Assembly (NCBI GenBank): GCA_964526965.1
Contig: CAZGML010000011.1
Coordinates: forward strand, 1-64,000
Length of the DNA: 64,000 nt
Direction of reading: 5' to 3'
Origin: UBA6265 sp964526965
GTDB taxonomy: Bacteria > Chloroflexota > Chloroflexia > Thermomicrobiales > UBA6265
The position numbers and the translations under genes were made by a program. Positions 1 to 10,200 of this stretch are shown piece by piece; positions within the stretch are counted from its first letter, which is position 1, and each line of letters opens with the position of its first letter. The notes beneath the pieces were generated by a model. The model saw only the letters and a program-made list of their open reading frames with translations. It had not been told where the DNA came from and searched no databases.

Positions 1-89
1 ACCACGCGGAACTCCACCTCAACCATTTCGTCGCCATCGAACTCTTCGCCGGTGGGGAGTTCGTCCATATAAATGTTGTAGGTGTCCAT
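1..89 (-). CDS. 5' end of an unknown acidic protein (cut by window edge)
   Basis: An ATG on the minus strand at 87-89 opens a frame of 29 codons that runs off the left edge. A GGAGG Shine-Dalgarno lies about seven bases upstream, on the minus strand around 95-100, which supports a real start. The visible residues begin MDTYNIYMDELPTGEE and are strongly acidic; nothing identifies a family. It is divergent from the solute-binding lipoprotein gene, leaving about 176 bp of shared promoter region (90-265) in which no convincing promoter was resolved. Confidence 0.6.
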   Translation of the reverse strand, partial: MDTYNIYMDELPTGEEFDGDEMVEVEFRV

Positions 90-265
90 GCATAGCCTCC
101 GCTGGTACCATCACGGTCATGCTGCCCAAATCGGCACGTACTTACAGGGACGATCCCTGCTGCACCGCCACTACAGCAATCTACGGGCATGGTACCAGAT
201 AAAACGGGCATTTCGTTTAGAATTCGCAGCAGATTTGGATTATTGCTGCATAGCGGGATCGATTA

Positions 266-1480
266 ATGAAGAATTCTACATCTCGAGTCACCAGAAGGTC
301 GGCAACGCTCGCGGGCTTGTCTTTACCATTGGGCCTTGCTGCCTGTGGAAGCGAAGAGGATCCCGGTGCACCAGATGCGACACCCACGGAAATTCCCACA
401 CAGGCACCGCCAACGCCAACGCAGGAGCCAGTTTCATCGCCCGTCGCCGGATACCAGGACAAAGGACGCTGGGCTGGCCGCACGCTGACGATTGCGACGG
501 CAGGGGTCGCAGAGTTTCTGGACGACCTCAGTGCGAGTTTTTTCGACGCATTTGAGGAAGATACTGATTGTGTTGTTGAACATGTCCCGTTTGGTCGAGA
601 AGGCGTGGAAAGTGTGCTCTCGCAAGTGGAGAGCGGCAATATCCAATGGGACGTGGTGCTGATGCCGACGAACCAGGTGCTGGAGCTCAGTAACCTCGGC
701 GTTCTTACGGCGATTGATTACGACATCGTGAACGGAGATAACCTCTATCCGGAACTGATGATGCAGCATGGTGTCGGTGCGATGTTGTACTCAACAACAA
801 TGGTCTATTCGGTGACTGCCGAGAATCCGCCTCAGACCTGGGCAGACTTCTGGGATCTCAGCCTCTTCGATGGAACTCGCGCCTTGCGGCGATCTCCCGT
901 TGGCACGCTGGAGTTCGCCTTGCTTGCCGATGGTGTTGATAAGGATGAGCTCTATCCGCTGGATGTCGAACGCGCCTTTGCCGTACTGGAGTCGATTCGG
1001 GAAGCGACAATCTTCTACGAGGACAGTAAGCAGCCCGTAGAACTGGTAAGTTCCGGCCAGGTCGGGCTTGCGAGCTCGTGGACCGTGCGCACAAACCTGC
1101 CGGATGTCGCTTCGCTTGTTCATCCGCAGTGGAATGAAGGCATGATCAGCGCCGATGCCTGGGTAACGCCTCGTGGATCAGAGAACGCAGATGTAGCGAT
1201 GAGCTTCATCAACTACGCGACTCGTGCGGTTCCCACGGCGAACTTTAGTGGTCGGCAACCGTTTGGCCCGGTGAACAAGGATGCACTGGAACTGATGCGC
1301 GACGATATCATGGAATCCTTGCCAAACGCGCCGCAGAACCTGGAGGTTCAGTTTTTTGAGAACTGGAGCTACTGGCGGGATCAGCGTGAAAGCCTGGAAC
1401 AGCAATTCGAGGAGTGGTTGCTCAATCCGCCTGAAGCAACGCCTGAAGAAGAGTCGAGTCGAAACCAAACTCGTCGATAA
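266..1480 (+). CDS. Extracellular solute-binding lipoprotein, PotD/spermidine-putrescine type
   Basis: This 404-residue protein begins with a twin-arginine-like N-region (R10-R11), a hydrophobic stretch and a lipobox ending in C27 (LGLAAC), so it should be exported, lipidated and held on the outer face of the membrane. A Thr/Pro-rich spacer (about residues 36-60) follows. The mature part has the look of ABC-transporter periplasmic-binding proteins of the polyamine/iron group: a first lobe starting GRTLTIATAGVAEF, and a C-terminal tract typical of SBP_bac_8. No permease or ATPase gene is adjacent, so the transporter partner and substrate are unknown. The polyamine assignment is family-level only. 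Confidence 0.75.
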   Translation: MKNSTSRVTRRSATLAGLSLPLGLAACGSEEDPGAPDATPTEIPTQAPPTPTQEPVSSPVAGYQDKGRWAGRTLTIATAGVAEFLDDLSASFFDAFEEDTDCVVEHVPFGREGVESVLSQVESGNIQWDVVLMPTNQVLELSNLGVLTAIDYDIVNGDNLYPELMMQHGVGAMLYSTTMVYSVTAENPPQTWADFWDLSLFDGTRALRRSPVGTLEFALLADGVDKDELYPLDVERAFAVLESIREATIFYEDSKQPVELVSSGQVGLASSWTVRTNLPDVASLVHPQWNEGMISADAWVTPRGSENADVAMSFINYATRAVPTANFSGRQPFGPVNKDALELMRDDIMESLPNAPQNLEVQFFENWSYWRDQRESLEQQFEEWLLNPPEATPEEESSRNQTRR

Positions 1481-1531
1481 ACCGCTATAGTTGCAAGAGT
1501 ATTTTTTACGCGCGCCATCGAAAGGACCACT

Positions 1532-2653
1532 ATGCGAAATCGCACGATTCTCTCAACCGTGTTGACAACTGTCCTTATGTTCTCCCTGATCCAGGGCGCC
1601 ATTGCGCAGATGCCAGAGTCCACCGATGTGCGGGCCAGTGCAGCAGCCATGACGCTCACTTCAGAGCAGCTACCCACCGGGTTTCAGTTGACAGGTGAAA
1701 CGTTTTTACCGTTGCCAGACAGTTCGGTAGTAGAAGGTGTAACGGCCCATTATGTGAGCGTGTACACCAATACTGACTCAGGACAGCAGATCCGCAGCTA
1801 TGTTTACCTTTTCGAGGAGGAGGAGCAAGCCCCGGCCGGCATGGAAGCATTGAATGCTGGAAATCCGGAGACCCTTTCCGGCGAGGATGTTGAGGTTGGT
1901 GGCGAGAGTGCCACGCTTATAACTGGCACGTACGAAGCTCCCGATGGCAGCGCGATTGGCACCGCTGATGTGACATTTGTGCGCGGTAACACGGTTGCGG
2001 GAGTTGCCGTCGACAATCCGGACGGCTCCGAGCCGGACGGTGGGCTCGCGACTGATCTGTCCGGCTTGATGGATGAACGCGTGCAGCAGGTTCAGGCCGG
2101 GGACGCACAGGTCGATCTCAATCAGCCAGCAACGGTTGTGCCGATTGCAGACGGCGCCACACTCGTACAGGCAGGTTACCTGAGCGCGGTTGAAGGCGAA
2201 TCAGTTTATGGCACACAGGGCACTGCGCTAAGTGAACTGCAGAGTTCCTGGGTGCAAACCGTTGCTTATGGCGAGGAGGGTGCTGAGCCGCGGGTGACAA
2301 TTGGCGTCACCAGCTTTGCGTCTGCAGATGATGCGGCGCAGGTCGTTGAACAGGCAGATAGTACATTCCAGCCACTTTCCGACCAGGAAGTAGTTGAGGG
2401 TGTTGAACTCGACGGCGCAGAATCCGTTGTTGCGTACATCTACACGAGTCGAACAGGTAGCATCGCCGAGCAGGAGAGTTATCGGCTCATCTTCTCGCAG
2501 GGCGAGACGGTGACAGTCGTCGACGTACAGGGAGCGGCTGATACCGAAACGGCCACCTCTGCTGCGAGCGCTATCGCCGAAAGCCAGCTGACATGCCAAA
2601 CCGGCGGCGAATGTGAGCGACCGGTCGCCCCGGGCGTTATCCCGGGTGAATAA
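1532..2653 (+). CDS. Secreted protein of unknown function
   Basis: A 373-residue protein with a clear signal peptide (residues 1-25, cleavage probably after GAIA). An AAAGGA Shine-Dalgarno sits six bases before the ATG. The mature part is acidic, glycine- and valine-rich, with no transmembrane segment. It appears to contain two similar halves, each with a 'Y-V-x-Y-T/x-F' beta-rich tract followed by an 'A-x-x-x-E-x-A' helix, as in small secreted alpha/beta domains. It ends with two cysteines (CQTGGEC) and a Pro/Gly tail. It lies 51 bp after the lipoprotein gene on the same strand and may be co-transcribed with it. I do not recognise the family. Confidence 0.7.
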   Translation: MRNRTILSTVLTTVLMFSLIQGAIAQMPESTDVRASAAAMTLTSEQLPTGFQLTGETFLPLPDSSVVEGVTAHYVSVYTNTDSGQQIRSYVYLFEEEEQAPAGMEALNAGNPETLSGEDVEVGGESATLITGTYEAPDGSAIGTADVTFVRGNTVAGVAVDNPDGSEPDGGLATDLSGLMDERVQQVQAGDAQVDLNQPATVVPIADGATLVQAGYLSAVEGESVYGTQGTALSELQSSWVQTVAYGEEGAEPRVTIGVTSFASADDAAQVVEQADSTFQPLSDQEVVEGVELDGAESVVAYIYTSRTGSIAEQESYRLIFSQGETVTVVDVQGAADTETATSAASAIAESQLTCQTGGECERPVAPGVIPGE

Positions 2654-2677
2654 TCGCCTCCACCAATAGAAAAACAA

Positions 2678-2708
2678 ACAGTGCCGGATCATTTCGATCC
2701 GGCACTGT
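2678..2708. terminator. Bidirectional hairpin terminator between convergent genes
   Basis: A perfect 13-bp stem (2678-2690 with 2696-2708) closes on a five-base loop. On the minus strand it is followed by TTTGTTTTTC, a good uridine tract, so it should end the recombinase/lipoprotein transcript. On the plus strand it lies 24 bp after the stop of the secreted-protein gene but has only a weak T run. Confidence 0.85.
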
Positions 2709-2710
2709 TG

Positions 2711-2944
2711 CTATTCGCCGTCTTCACTTTCATCCGGGGTGGATTCTGGCGTGCTGTTAATAAGATCCCAGGTATGGGTGGCCTGCATATCGCTAATCAC
2801 GCTTTCGCGCTGGGCGTCATCCTGTTTCCCGCGTTCGGCTTCTGGCGCCGAGCCGGTGGTGCAGCCCACCAGCAGTGCTATCGATAACATGATCGACGCG
2901 AGCATGGCCTGTATACGGCGATTAGTCACCGGCCTTTTCGACAT
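2711..2944 (-). CDS. Small lipoprotein
   Basis: A 77-residue protein starting MSKRPVTNRR, with a hydrophobic segment and a lipobox ending in C28 (LLVGC), then a hydrophilic acidic tail ending in Ser/Thr/Pro/Glu (STPESTPDESEDGE). It overlaps the 3' end of the recombinase gene by 23 bp in another frame, so the two are probably translated from one mRNA. A longer in-frame start at 2995 exists but would place the lipobox too far inside. Its stop codon abuts the terminator hairpin. Function unknown. Confidence 0.65.
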   Translation of the reverse strand: MSKRPVTNRRIQAMLASIMLSIALLVGCTTGSAPEAERGKQDDAQRESVISDMQATHTWDLINSTPESTPDESEDGE

Positions 2945-3950
2945 CGTGCTGTTCAGAAGGGGATCGGTAGGTGCCGAACGCTTCCTGGTATTCATCGGCT
3001 ACATCCATGGCGGATTTGTGGACGTAAATCCGCGTGGTTTGAGGGCTCGCGTGCCCCAGTATCGTTTGAACGGTGCTCTCGCGGACGCGACGACGCACAA
3101 GCTCAGTGGCGAGTCCATGTCGGAAACTGTGCGGCGTGATATCGCTTTCGATACCGATTTCGTTACAGAGCTCCGCGACGATGTGCTCCACGGTTCGTGG
3201 GCTGATCGCCTTGCCGGGAACGCCGTGACGGTCACGCCCACTAAACGCAGGGAGTGTACCCGATCCACGGGGTTCGTCGCCGCGCGCCTGCCAGTACGCC
3301 GTCAGTACGCGGGCCGTTTCCGCATCGAAATGAACAGTGCGGCTCTTACCACCCTTGGCCCGGTAGACACTGGCTGTTCCATTATCCAGGTCGATATCCC
3401 GACGTCGCAAGGCACAGAGCTCACTCACACGCACGCCGGTGCGATACATGAAGAGGATCATGGCCCGTACTTTCAGGCGGCGAAGTTCGTGTAGTGGTTT
3501 CTCTTCCCGCGGACCCGACAGCACATACTCGACGATCGTATCGAGGTCGCTGAGTTTCACATCCGGGGGAGGGGGCGTGAAGCGCGGCATCATCGCTGCC
3601 AGGCGGACGCGAATTCGGTCCGTCGGCAGGTTTGGATGATGATCGTACGCGCTCAACCAGCCACAGAACTTCCGCACGGCAGCAAGGTTGTTTTGGGCGG
3701 TGCGCATCGCACTGACCTCTTCTGGCGTACGCACGTCTTCCGGCAGGATCAGTGAGGCGAAATCGGTAATGTGATTGACTTCGATCGTCTCGACAGATGC
3801 CGTCTCGGGATCAATCCCCTCATTCTTCGCGAGATGCTGAATGAACTTGCTAACTCCCTGGCGATACGTCCGTTTGCTGCGCGGAGCCAGCCGCAGGTCG
3901 GCGAAAAAGACTTCTTCTGCTGTGGAAATTGTCATGGTGGAGTCGGACAA
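2922..3950 (-). CDS. Tyrosine recombinase, XerC/XerD-like
   Basis: A 342-residue site-specific recombinase with a SAM-like N-terminal core-binding domain (about residues 8-105) and a C-terminal catalytic domain. All active-site residues are visible: R174 (TGVRVSELCALR), K202 (AKGGKSR), H274 and R277 (PHSFRHGLATEL), H300 (LGHASPQTT) and the nucleophile Y309 (IYVHKS). The start is placed at TTG 3950 because AGGAGGTCA (3962-3954) lies six bases before it. The ATG at 3968 overlaps that Shine-Dalgarno and the ATG at 3935 is too far from it. Length and architecture fit a housekeeping Xer protein, but a role in local inversion or element integration cannot be excluded. It is followed by the lipoprotein gene, overlapping. 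Confidence 0.85.
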   Translation of the reverse strand: MSDSTMTISTAEEVFFADLRLAPRSKRTYRQGVSKFIQHLAKNEGIDPETASVETIEVNHITDFASLILPEDVRTPEEVSAMRTAQNNLAAVRKFCGWLSAYDHHPNLPTDRIRVRLAAMMPRFTPPPPDVKLSDLDTIVEYVLSGPREEKPLHELRRLKVRAMILFMYRTGVRVSELCALRRRDIDLDNGTASVYRAKGGKSRTVHFDAETARVLTAYWQARGDEPRGSGTLPAFSGRDRHGVPGKAISPRTVEHIVAELCNEIGIESDITPHSFRHGLATELVRRRVRESTVQTILGHASPQTTRIYVHKSAMDVADEYQEAFGTYRSPSEQHDVEKAGD

Positions 3951-4055
3951 CTGTGACCTCCTGTCCATCGATAGCTATGTACGTACATTATTATACGCAG
4001 ATCGCGACGATTAAACAGGCCTGCATCGTCTGTCAGTCACAGAGTGCCTACTGAA

Positions 4056-6602
4056 TTATGAAATGAGGCCGCGAGACCGCGCGAGTTTCACGGCATCACC
4101 TCGTCGGTTGGTTCCGAGCTTGTCATAGATGTTTGCAAGATGGTTTTTCACAGTTGAGATCGATATAAACAGTTCTGCCGCGATCTCCTTGTTTGAGAGC
4201 GAGCGTGATACCATTTCCAACACCTCAACTTCGCGAGATGAAAGGCGTGTGCCTGTGTTGTATTGTGCTACATCGTGGGTGGGAGGCGAGCTTGTAAACT
4301 CCCTCATCTTTCTTACATCTTCTGTTCGAACGAGGAACGCGGCCTGATAGCCGGAATTGCCCGCTGCTTCCTGGGCGTTCCGCACAGATTGGTGCCACAA
4401 ATCTGGCTCGCCGCTGTGGTGATAGATATGCGCCATGATGGCATTTGCACGTACCACGTAATAGGTGTGACTACGCTCCTGCGCATCCTGCAGAACAGAT
4501 TGCGCCAGGGAAATCGCCTCATCCATATTTCCCTGGGCAAAGACCAGTAAAGCGCGGATCAGGTCCGGGTGTGGATCAGCAAAGTTTTTGGGACGGGCTA
4601 TGTCCCCTGGTGAAACACTGTTGACCAGAAAGTCAGCAGATTCAATATCTGATTCATCGAGAGCGATACTGGCAAGCGCGAATATCTCTCTTGTGTATTG
4701 GTCGAATCGCAAGCGTGTAGGTAATTTGGGGTTGGTGAGGAAATCTTTGGCAATGTGGTATTCACCCTTGATGCGCGCCAGGTTTGCCCGAACGAGGCGA
4801 TAGTGGTGATCTTGTGAGTAGAATTTATCGAGCGAACCACTGGCTGCATTCAGCAACTCCTCCGCAGCATCCAGGTTTAGCCTTTCAATTTCTATCTGTG
4901 CCTGCAGCAGGCGATACCTGGTAGTGAGCAAAGAACTGGATTGGGAGAGTGAATGTATTTGCTGGCCAGCCAATGAGTACGCGTCGTTCATAAGGCCTTG
5001 TGTACACATCCAGGCGTAACTGATTGGACTCGCGTTGTTATGCCACCATCTGGAGGGGTGGGGGGTGAATGTGGACTCGAAGTTTGCCACTGCTGACCAT
5101 CGTGTGGCTTCTGGCCAGTCACCTTTCAAGGAGTTTGCTAACGACGCCGTTCCGGCCGCCCACATACGCTGCGCATGAACATGTTCTGGAAAGGTGTTGT
5201 ACGCCGATGTGCTCAATTCGACTGCTGCATCTGCATGGTTGAGCATATTCATATTCCACGATTGCAACAGTTCTGCCCGGGCCCGCACCACCGGATTTGC
5301 TGACTCCAGCCAATCTGGCAAGCAGCGCTCCGAGATGCTTCTTGACTGCGCCCATTGATCTTTTTCGACCAGTGCGTGCACGTACCAGTAAGTGAGATCA
5401 GGATCCTGAGTCAAGACATCCAGAGGCAGGTGCCTGAGGATTCCATGGATTTCAGACCATGACTCTACTTCCGCAAGTTTTGTGCAGGGGGACTTGAGCG
5501 CCATGAGTAGCTCTGTTGAAAGTTCCTGTTCTGCAGCAAGTTGGCTCGCGAAGTCGAACATTTCCTGATTCACGTACCAGTTGAGAGCAATGGTCAGCAA
5601 TTCATTCAGACTCTCTTCAGACATTGAGAGACGTGTGAGATGCCTGAGCGCTGCTTTCATGGTTGGTGCGAGAGCCAGGCCTTCTTTTGAGGCGGCATAT
5701 TGCAAGAGTGGCAACTGAGAAATCAATGATGGGATTGCATTATGGGGAATATTAAAGTGATCAAACCAACCCTCCCAGATTTCTCGGTGGATACAGGGCA
5801 GATTTGCACTGGCAAGCATGATTTGAAGAACAGGTGGTCGTTGATCCATTAGCAAGTCGTTCAGGACGGAGCTCCTGAACGCCGCGGGACTGATCGTAGT
5901 GCCGCCGTACCCGTGCAGGGAAACCAGCATGCCAGATATCCAGCCACCGGATTCGATTCTTGCCGCCTCAACCTGCTCAGCAGTAGCAGTACCAAATATC
6001 CCGATTTGATGGGCAGCAGCTGATTCAGTTGGATCGAACTCCAATGCCTCTGGCAGCACGAGCCGCACTGGCCACACCGATCTCAGTTTCCCCAGGACGC
6101 TTGCATCGATGGTTCGGGAGATGAATAAACCATGGTCTATCCGCGGCTGGAATTCAGATGTTTCAAGCAATTCCAGGAGTATGACAACGTTCGGACGGCG
6201 AATGTGATGCAGGTCGTCGAGGATAAAAGAGCGTTGCCCTTCCTGGGAAAGTGCCATAACTCTCTCGAGGTGACTGGAGATTTCGGAAATGGAAGTGTCA
6301 TCTTCGTGACGCGAGCAGACGTTCAGTAAATCTCGCAACGCGGTACCGAAGTCATCCGGGGGGTGTAGGCGACTTTCGGGAGAAAAGGGCTGGGCAGAGG
6401 CTGAAATATATTGGACCTCTGTATGCTGACTTTGGGCCCACTGAAGCGCGACAGTCGTTTTGCCCGCACCAAAGGGAGCAACCATCCAGCTCAATCTATT
6501 GAGACGTGGATGGCGATCGAGAATCGATAGCACTCGGGGCCGTTCAACAAGGGGTTCCTTGAGGTTCGACGTATCCGGTTTTAGTGTTGTAGCACGAAAC
6601 AA
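4056..6602 (-). CDS. LuxR-family transcriptional regulator of the LAL/MalT type
   Basis: An 848-residue cytoplasmic regulator. Residues 44-50 form a Walker A loop (FGAGKTT) and a Walker B-like FILDDLHHI follows near residue 120, giving an STAND-type ATPase module. A long helical middle section (about 340-760) resembles TPR-like repeats. The C-terminal 65 residues are a LuxR/GerE helix-turn-helix (LSSREVEVLEMVSRSLSNKE, then STVKNHLANIYDKL). Such proteins are ATP-dependent activators triggered by small ligands. The only usable start is TTG at 6602 because an in-frame stop lies seven codons upstream. It is divergent from the giant surface protein gene across a spacer with repeated GTACTAC motifs, so that gene is a plausible target (inference). 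Confidence 0.85.
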   Translation of the reverse strand: MFRATTLKPDTSNLKEPLVERPRVLSILDRHPRLNRLSWMVAPFGAGKTTVALQWAQSQHTEVQYISASAQPFSPESRLHPPDDFGTALRDLLNVCSRHEDDTSISEISSHLERVMALSQEGQRSFILDDLHHIRRPNVVILLELLETSEFQPRIDHGLFISRTIDASVLGKLRSVWPVRLVLPEALEFDPTESAAAHQIGIFGTATAEQVEAARIESGGWISGMLVSLHGYGGTTISPAAFRSSVLNDLLMDQRPPVLQIMLASANLPCIHREIWEGWFDHFNIPHNAIPSLISQLPLLQYAASKEGLALAPTMKAALRHLTRLSMSEESLNELLTIALNWYVNQEMFDFASQLAAEQELSTELLMALKSPCTKLAEVESWSEIHGILRHLPLDVLTQDPDLTYWYVHALVEKDQWAQSRSISERCLPDWLESANPVVRARAELLQSWNMNMLNHADAAVELSTSAYNTFPEHVHAQRMWAAGTASLANSLKGDWPEATRWSAVANFESTFTPHPSRWWHNNASPISYAWMCTQGLMNDAYSLAGQQIHSLSQSSSLLTTRYRLLQAQIEIERLNLDAAEELLNAASGSLDKFYSQDHHYRLVRANLARIKGEYHIAKDFLTNPKLPTRLRFDQYTREIFALASIALDESDIESADFLVNSVSPGDIARPKNFADPHPDLIRALLVFAQGNMDEAISLAQSVLQDAQERSHTYYVVRANAIMAHIYHHSGEPDLWHQSVRNAQEAAGNSGYQAAFLVRTEDVRKMREFTSSPPTHDVAQYNTGTRLSSREVEVLEMVSRSLSNKEIAAELFISISTVKNHLANIYDKLGTNRRGDAVKLARSRGLIS

Positions 6603-7257
6603 CTCTATTGCGCTCTCTCCTCACGTCGTCATGAGCCATTGTCCCTGTCTGTCTGCATCCAGTAACCTGGACTGCCGGGAGACGAACATGACTGTACCGG
6701 ATTGATTTCCGGCTGGACGACACGCTGTGGCTCAATATGAAAATTGAACGTCACCAGGCAACGCATTAGACCTACATGATTATCCCACAGTCCTCACACG
6801 GTACTACGGTGCTGCCACGTTGTCTTATGCATGTCCTCGAAAAAGTACTACGCATGAAGTGGGCCGGCCATCGAGTACCACATCATGAGTAGTACTTTGT
6901 TATTTCAACGAATGAGCCTTTTCTGGGCAGAAATAAGGATGAATGTCGACACCCGGTCAATCACACTTATGACCTGATGGGGAGCCGTCATAGCCGCTAC
7001 AAAGGCCTCGTGTGCGAACAGCACATTGAAATCCCTGTAACGGCAAGGAAATGTTGAGCGCTCGAACTCAGGATGGGATTCCGAGACTTCAATCTAATCA
7101 TGTGAGTGCGTGAGATCAGCCTGAGCTTACAGGTTGATTTGACTTGTTCATTTGGGAGTGATTGAGGGTCAGGTCCTTATTTTGTAAGGCGCTTCCAAGG
7201 TTAGCTGCATCGGGTGGACTACTTTTTGAACCGGCCCGAACACGTACAGGAGATGGT
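6603..7257. other. Long divergent spacer between the LAL regulator and the giant surface protein
   Basis: This 655-bp stretch contains no supported gene. It holds the spaced GTACTAC motifs and the inverted repeat described separately (6801-6898), then about 350 bp without recognisable structure before the Shine-Dalgarno (AGGAG, 7248-7252) of the surface-protein gene. I looked for a cyclic-di-GMP riboswitch, common upstream of adhesins, and saw none. A TTGACT at about 7138 could be a -35 box, but no matching -10 was found. Confidence 0.6.
6801..6898. promoter_or_regulatory. Three spaced GTACTAC motifs including a 16-bp inverted repeat
   Basis: GTACTACG occurs at 6801-6808 and 6845-6852, and its inverse GTAGTAC at 6889-6895, each about 44 bp apart (roughly four helical turns). 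The second and third copies are the cores of an inverted repeat, 6842-6857 with 6883-6898, matching at 15 of 16 positions across a 25-bp spacer. The arrangement looks like an operator for cooperative binding by a multimeric regulator, the obvious candidate being the divergent LAL protein. Promoter elements were not resolved, so the role is inferred. Confidence 0.5.
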
Positions 7258-10200
7258 ATGCGTAAGAGATTAAGGTTATTCCTCGCGCCCACATTGACAA
7301 TGCTGCTTGTGTTGCAGTCATTGATGCCAGGCGTTTGGGCCGAGAACGAGCAGATGGTGGAAAACGCAGAAGTCGCTGCGCCCACTGAGGTTATTGAAAC
7401 ACCGGCTCAGGATCCGCCTGCAGTTGATCCGCCGTCCGAGCCGGAACCGACTGAAGAACCGGCACCGACCGAGGTTCCCGTAGAGCCTGAGCCGACTGCA
7501 GAGCCTGAGACTGTCTATGTCTCGCTTGCTGATCCCCTACGCGATGAGACCAGGTTCAAGAACGCGACCTGCGACAGCACGCCTTTCCTGAACTTGAACC
7601 CACTGCGCGAGCTTCCTCAGGTTGAAAAAGTTGATGTAGCCGACCAGTGGGGCAACGTTATTCATCACTTCGACCTGAGTGTCGCTGCTGGAACCACCGT
7701 GTTTATCAAGCTGACGTTCTGGGATTACCACGCGCTTGATGGTGCGAACAGCTTCCACGAATGGAGTGCTGGCCCTGGTGAACGCGAAGCAATGCTGAAG
7801 GTTGAGTTTGCTCCCTCTCCAACCGAAGAGGACTGCACAAGCCGTCTCGCACTTGCCGATCCGATGGTCACCGTGGACGAGATGGGCGACGCTGATCCAG
7901 TGGTCGAAACCGATCACATTGTTGCTGTCGTTGGCGTGCAGAGCGTCGCCGTTGAAGGTGATGTTGTTGCAGGCAACGATGTGGTCGTGCGTGTCGTGTT
8001 CGAGCATCGCAACGCGCTCGACACTTCTGTCGATTCCGGTTGGCAGGAAGATGCCAACGGTGACGCGATCTTTTCCCTCTCGATCCCTGATGACGATGTA
8101 GCCGAAGAAGAGGGCGATTCCGAAGACAAGGCAACCGACGAAGGCGATGAGGCCGGAAATCAGAACGACGACACACCGGGAGCGCCTGAGCCAGAGATCC
8201 CAGCCACGCCAGAAACTGAACTACCGGCCACACCGGAATCCGACGAGCTGACCCAGGTCGTGCTCCCGGCTCCGGAAACGCTTGTTAACGAAGAAGACGG
8301 TGAAGAGCCACAAGTCGATACAACAGCGATTGAGAACATCGAAGGTGTCGAGCTCGTCACAGTCGAAGAGACTGATACGGCTGCCGATGGCACGTCCCTG
8401 ATGACGGCCAATGCTGATCAGAGCGAGCTCGAAGTTGTCGAGATCGAAGTCACCTTTGAAGAAGATTCCACGCTCGACGAAGACGCCAGCCCGGATTGGG
8501 AACTGCGCGAAAGCGGCACTGCATTCGCCACCCTACAGATGCCGGCCAATGGATCCGGTTTCCAGATACAGCAAGTGACAGATCTCCAGCCAGGCATAAC
8601 TGGTCTCGAAGTTCAGATTAACAGCCCGGACGAAGATAACCCTGACATGGTTTCTGGGGTCACTGATGGCGACGATTCTATTAACATTCGGCTGACGTAT
8701 AACGTTATCGAACCTGACGATGGGGTGGGTATCAATCCCGAAGATGGCTTTAGCTTCTTTATCGAGGGGTTTGCGGAACTAAACTATTCGATTCCTGAGA
8801 GCGATCCCCTCTATTTGCTAGACCTTAATGGCAACGCTGTTGGTGTGGCCTGGATCGACGCGGACGGAACGGGCCACGTAAGATTCACCGACGAAGTCTA
8901 CGACCAGAACGGGGATGCGCCACCAGGAGTCTCGGGTGAGATCTGGATTGACGGAATCACCGATTGGGCTGCCGATGTTCAGTTGGTGGAAGAAGAGAAT
9001 GAGATCGACTTCTCGGTCAATACGCCAACGGGGCCTGCTGAAGGTCGGGTAATCGTGCCAGGCAGCCCTGCTCCTGAGCCGGGCGAGCCGGGTATTACCC
9101 CTACCAAGAGTGGCGGGTTCGTTAATGGTGATGAAGGCCGCGTCATCCATGATGGGGCAATCGAATGGACCATCCGTGCCCCTGCAGGTGGACCCACTTC
9201 ACAAGTGGTGTTGACCGACACCGTACCGGAAGGTGCAAATTGGCGGTTTGCTTGTGATGATAATGGTGCAGATTTCGACCTCGTAGGCGTCGATTCAGTC
9301 GAAGAGGGTGCGGACGGTATTGAAGTCGTTTGTACTCCAACTGAAATCACCATCACCATTTCGGACTATGAGGCCCCGTCGGTCGACGAGACACCGGGTG
9401 TCATCGTACGAGCCGATGTTGTGGACACAATCAATACGGGTGACGAACCGCATCTTGAGCATCTGGTCTTCAATAACACGGTTACTTCCGTCACATACGA
9501 TGAGAATGGCGATCCGATAAATCCGGAGGGCACCAATGCCCGTGCCTCTCTCACCCAACGACAGATCGGTACAGGCGCGGATCCAGCCAAGTGGGGAGAG
9601 TGGAATGTTGACGACCAGGCGCGCAACCGAGCGCCAGGGGTACCATCCGAGCCAGGTGCAATTTCCTGGTTCATTCAGGTACCGTCAGGTCCTTCCAATG
9701 GTGTAGTGCTCACTGATGTGCAACTTGAGGGATGGACATTCGACTGCAATACCTCGCTACCAAATGCCGGCGTTTCACAAGCAGGTGGGGTCGATGTCGA
9801 CTGGTCAGCCAGCTGTGAAAATGGCACTGTTACGATCACAGTCGGAGCGTATGACGCCTTCCTGCCCGGTGAATTGCCGGTCTTCAAGATCGAAGGCACG
9901 GTCACGGCTTCGCAGCCCGATCCAGATCAATTCCCGCGTCGCCCCATCGATCCGTTGAACAATACGGTGACCTCCTTGTTTTCACCGCGAGACGGCAGCG
10001 CACCTGTCGAAGGATCGGCAAGGGACCAAATCGTTCAGACGGTACCGCCTGCTCCAGATGTGGTTCCAGAAAAGAGCGGTGGCTTCGTCTACCGCGATAA
10101 CGGAATGATCCGTACTGAGAATGCAATCGAGTGGGAAATCGCATTGCCGGCAGGACCGAACGGCGCAGTTGAGCTGACTGATCCGGTTCCCGCAGGAGAG

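Noticed and set aside
2739..3494. 251-codon plus-strand frame opposite the recombinase
   Set aside because: The minus strand has the full tyrosine-recombinase catalytic set; the plus frame has no support.
6900..7250. Possible cyclic-di-GMP or other riboswitch ahead of the adhesin
   Set aside because: The conserved riboswitch core sequences were looked for and not seen.
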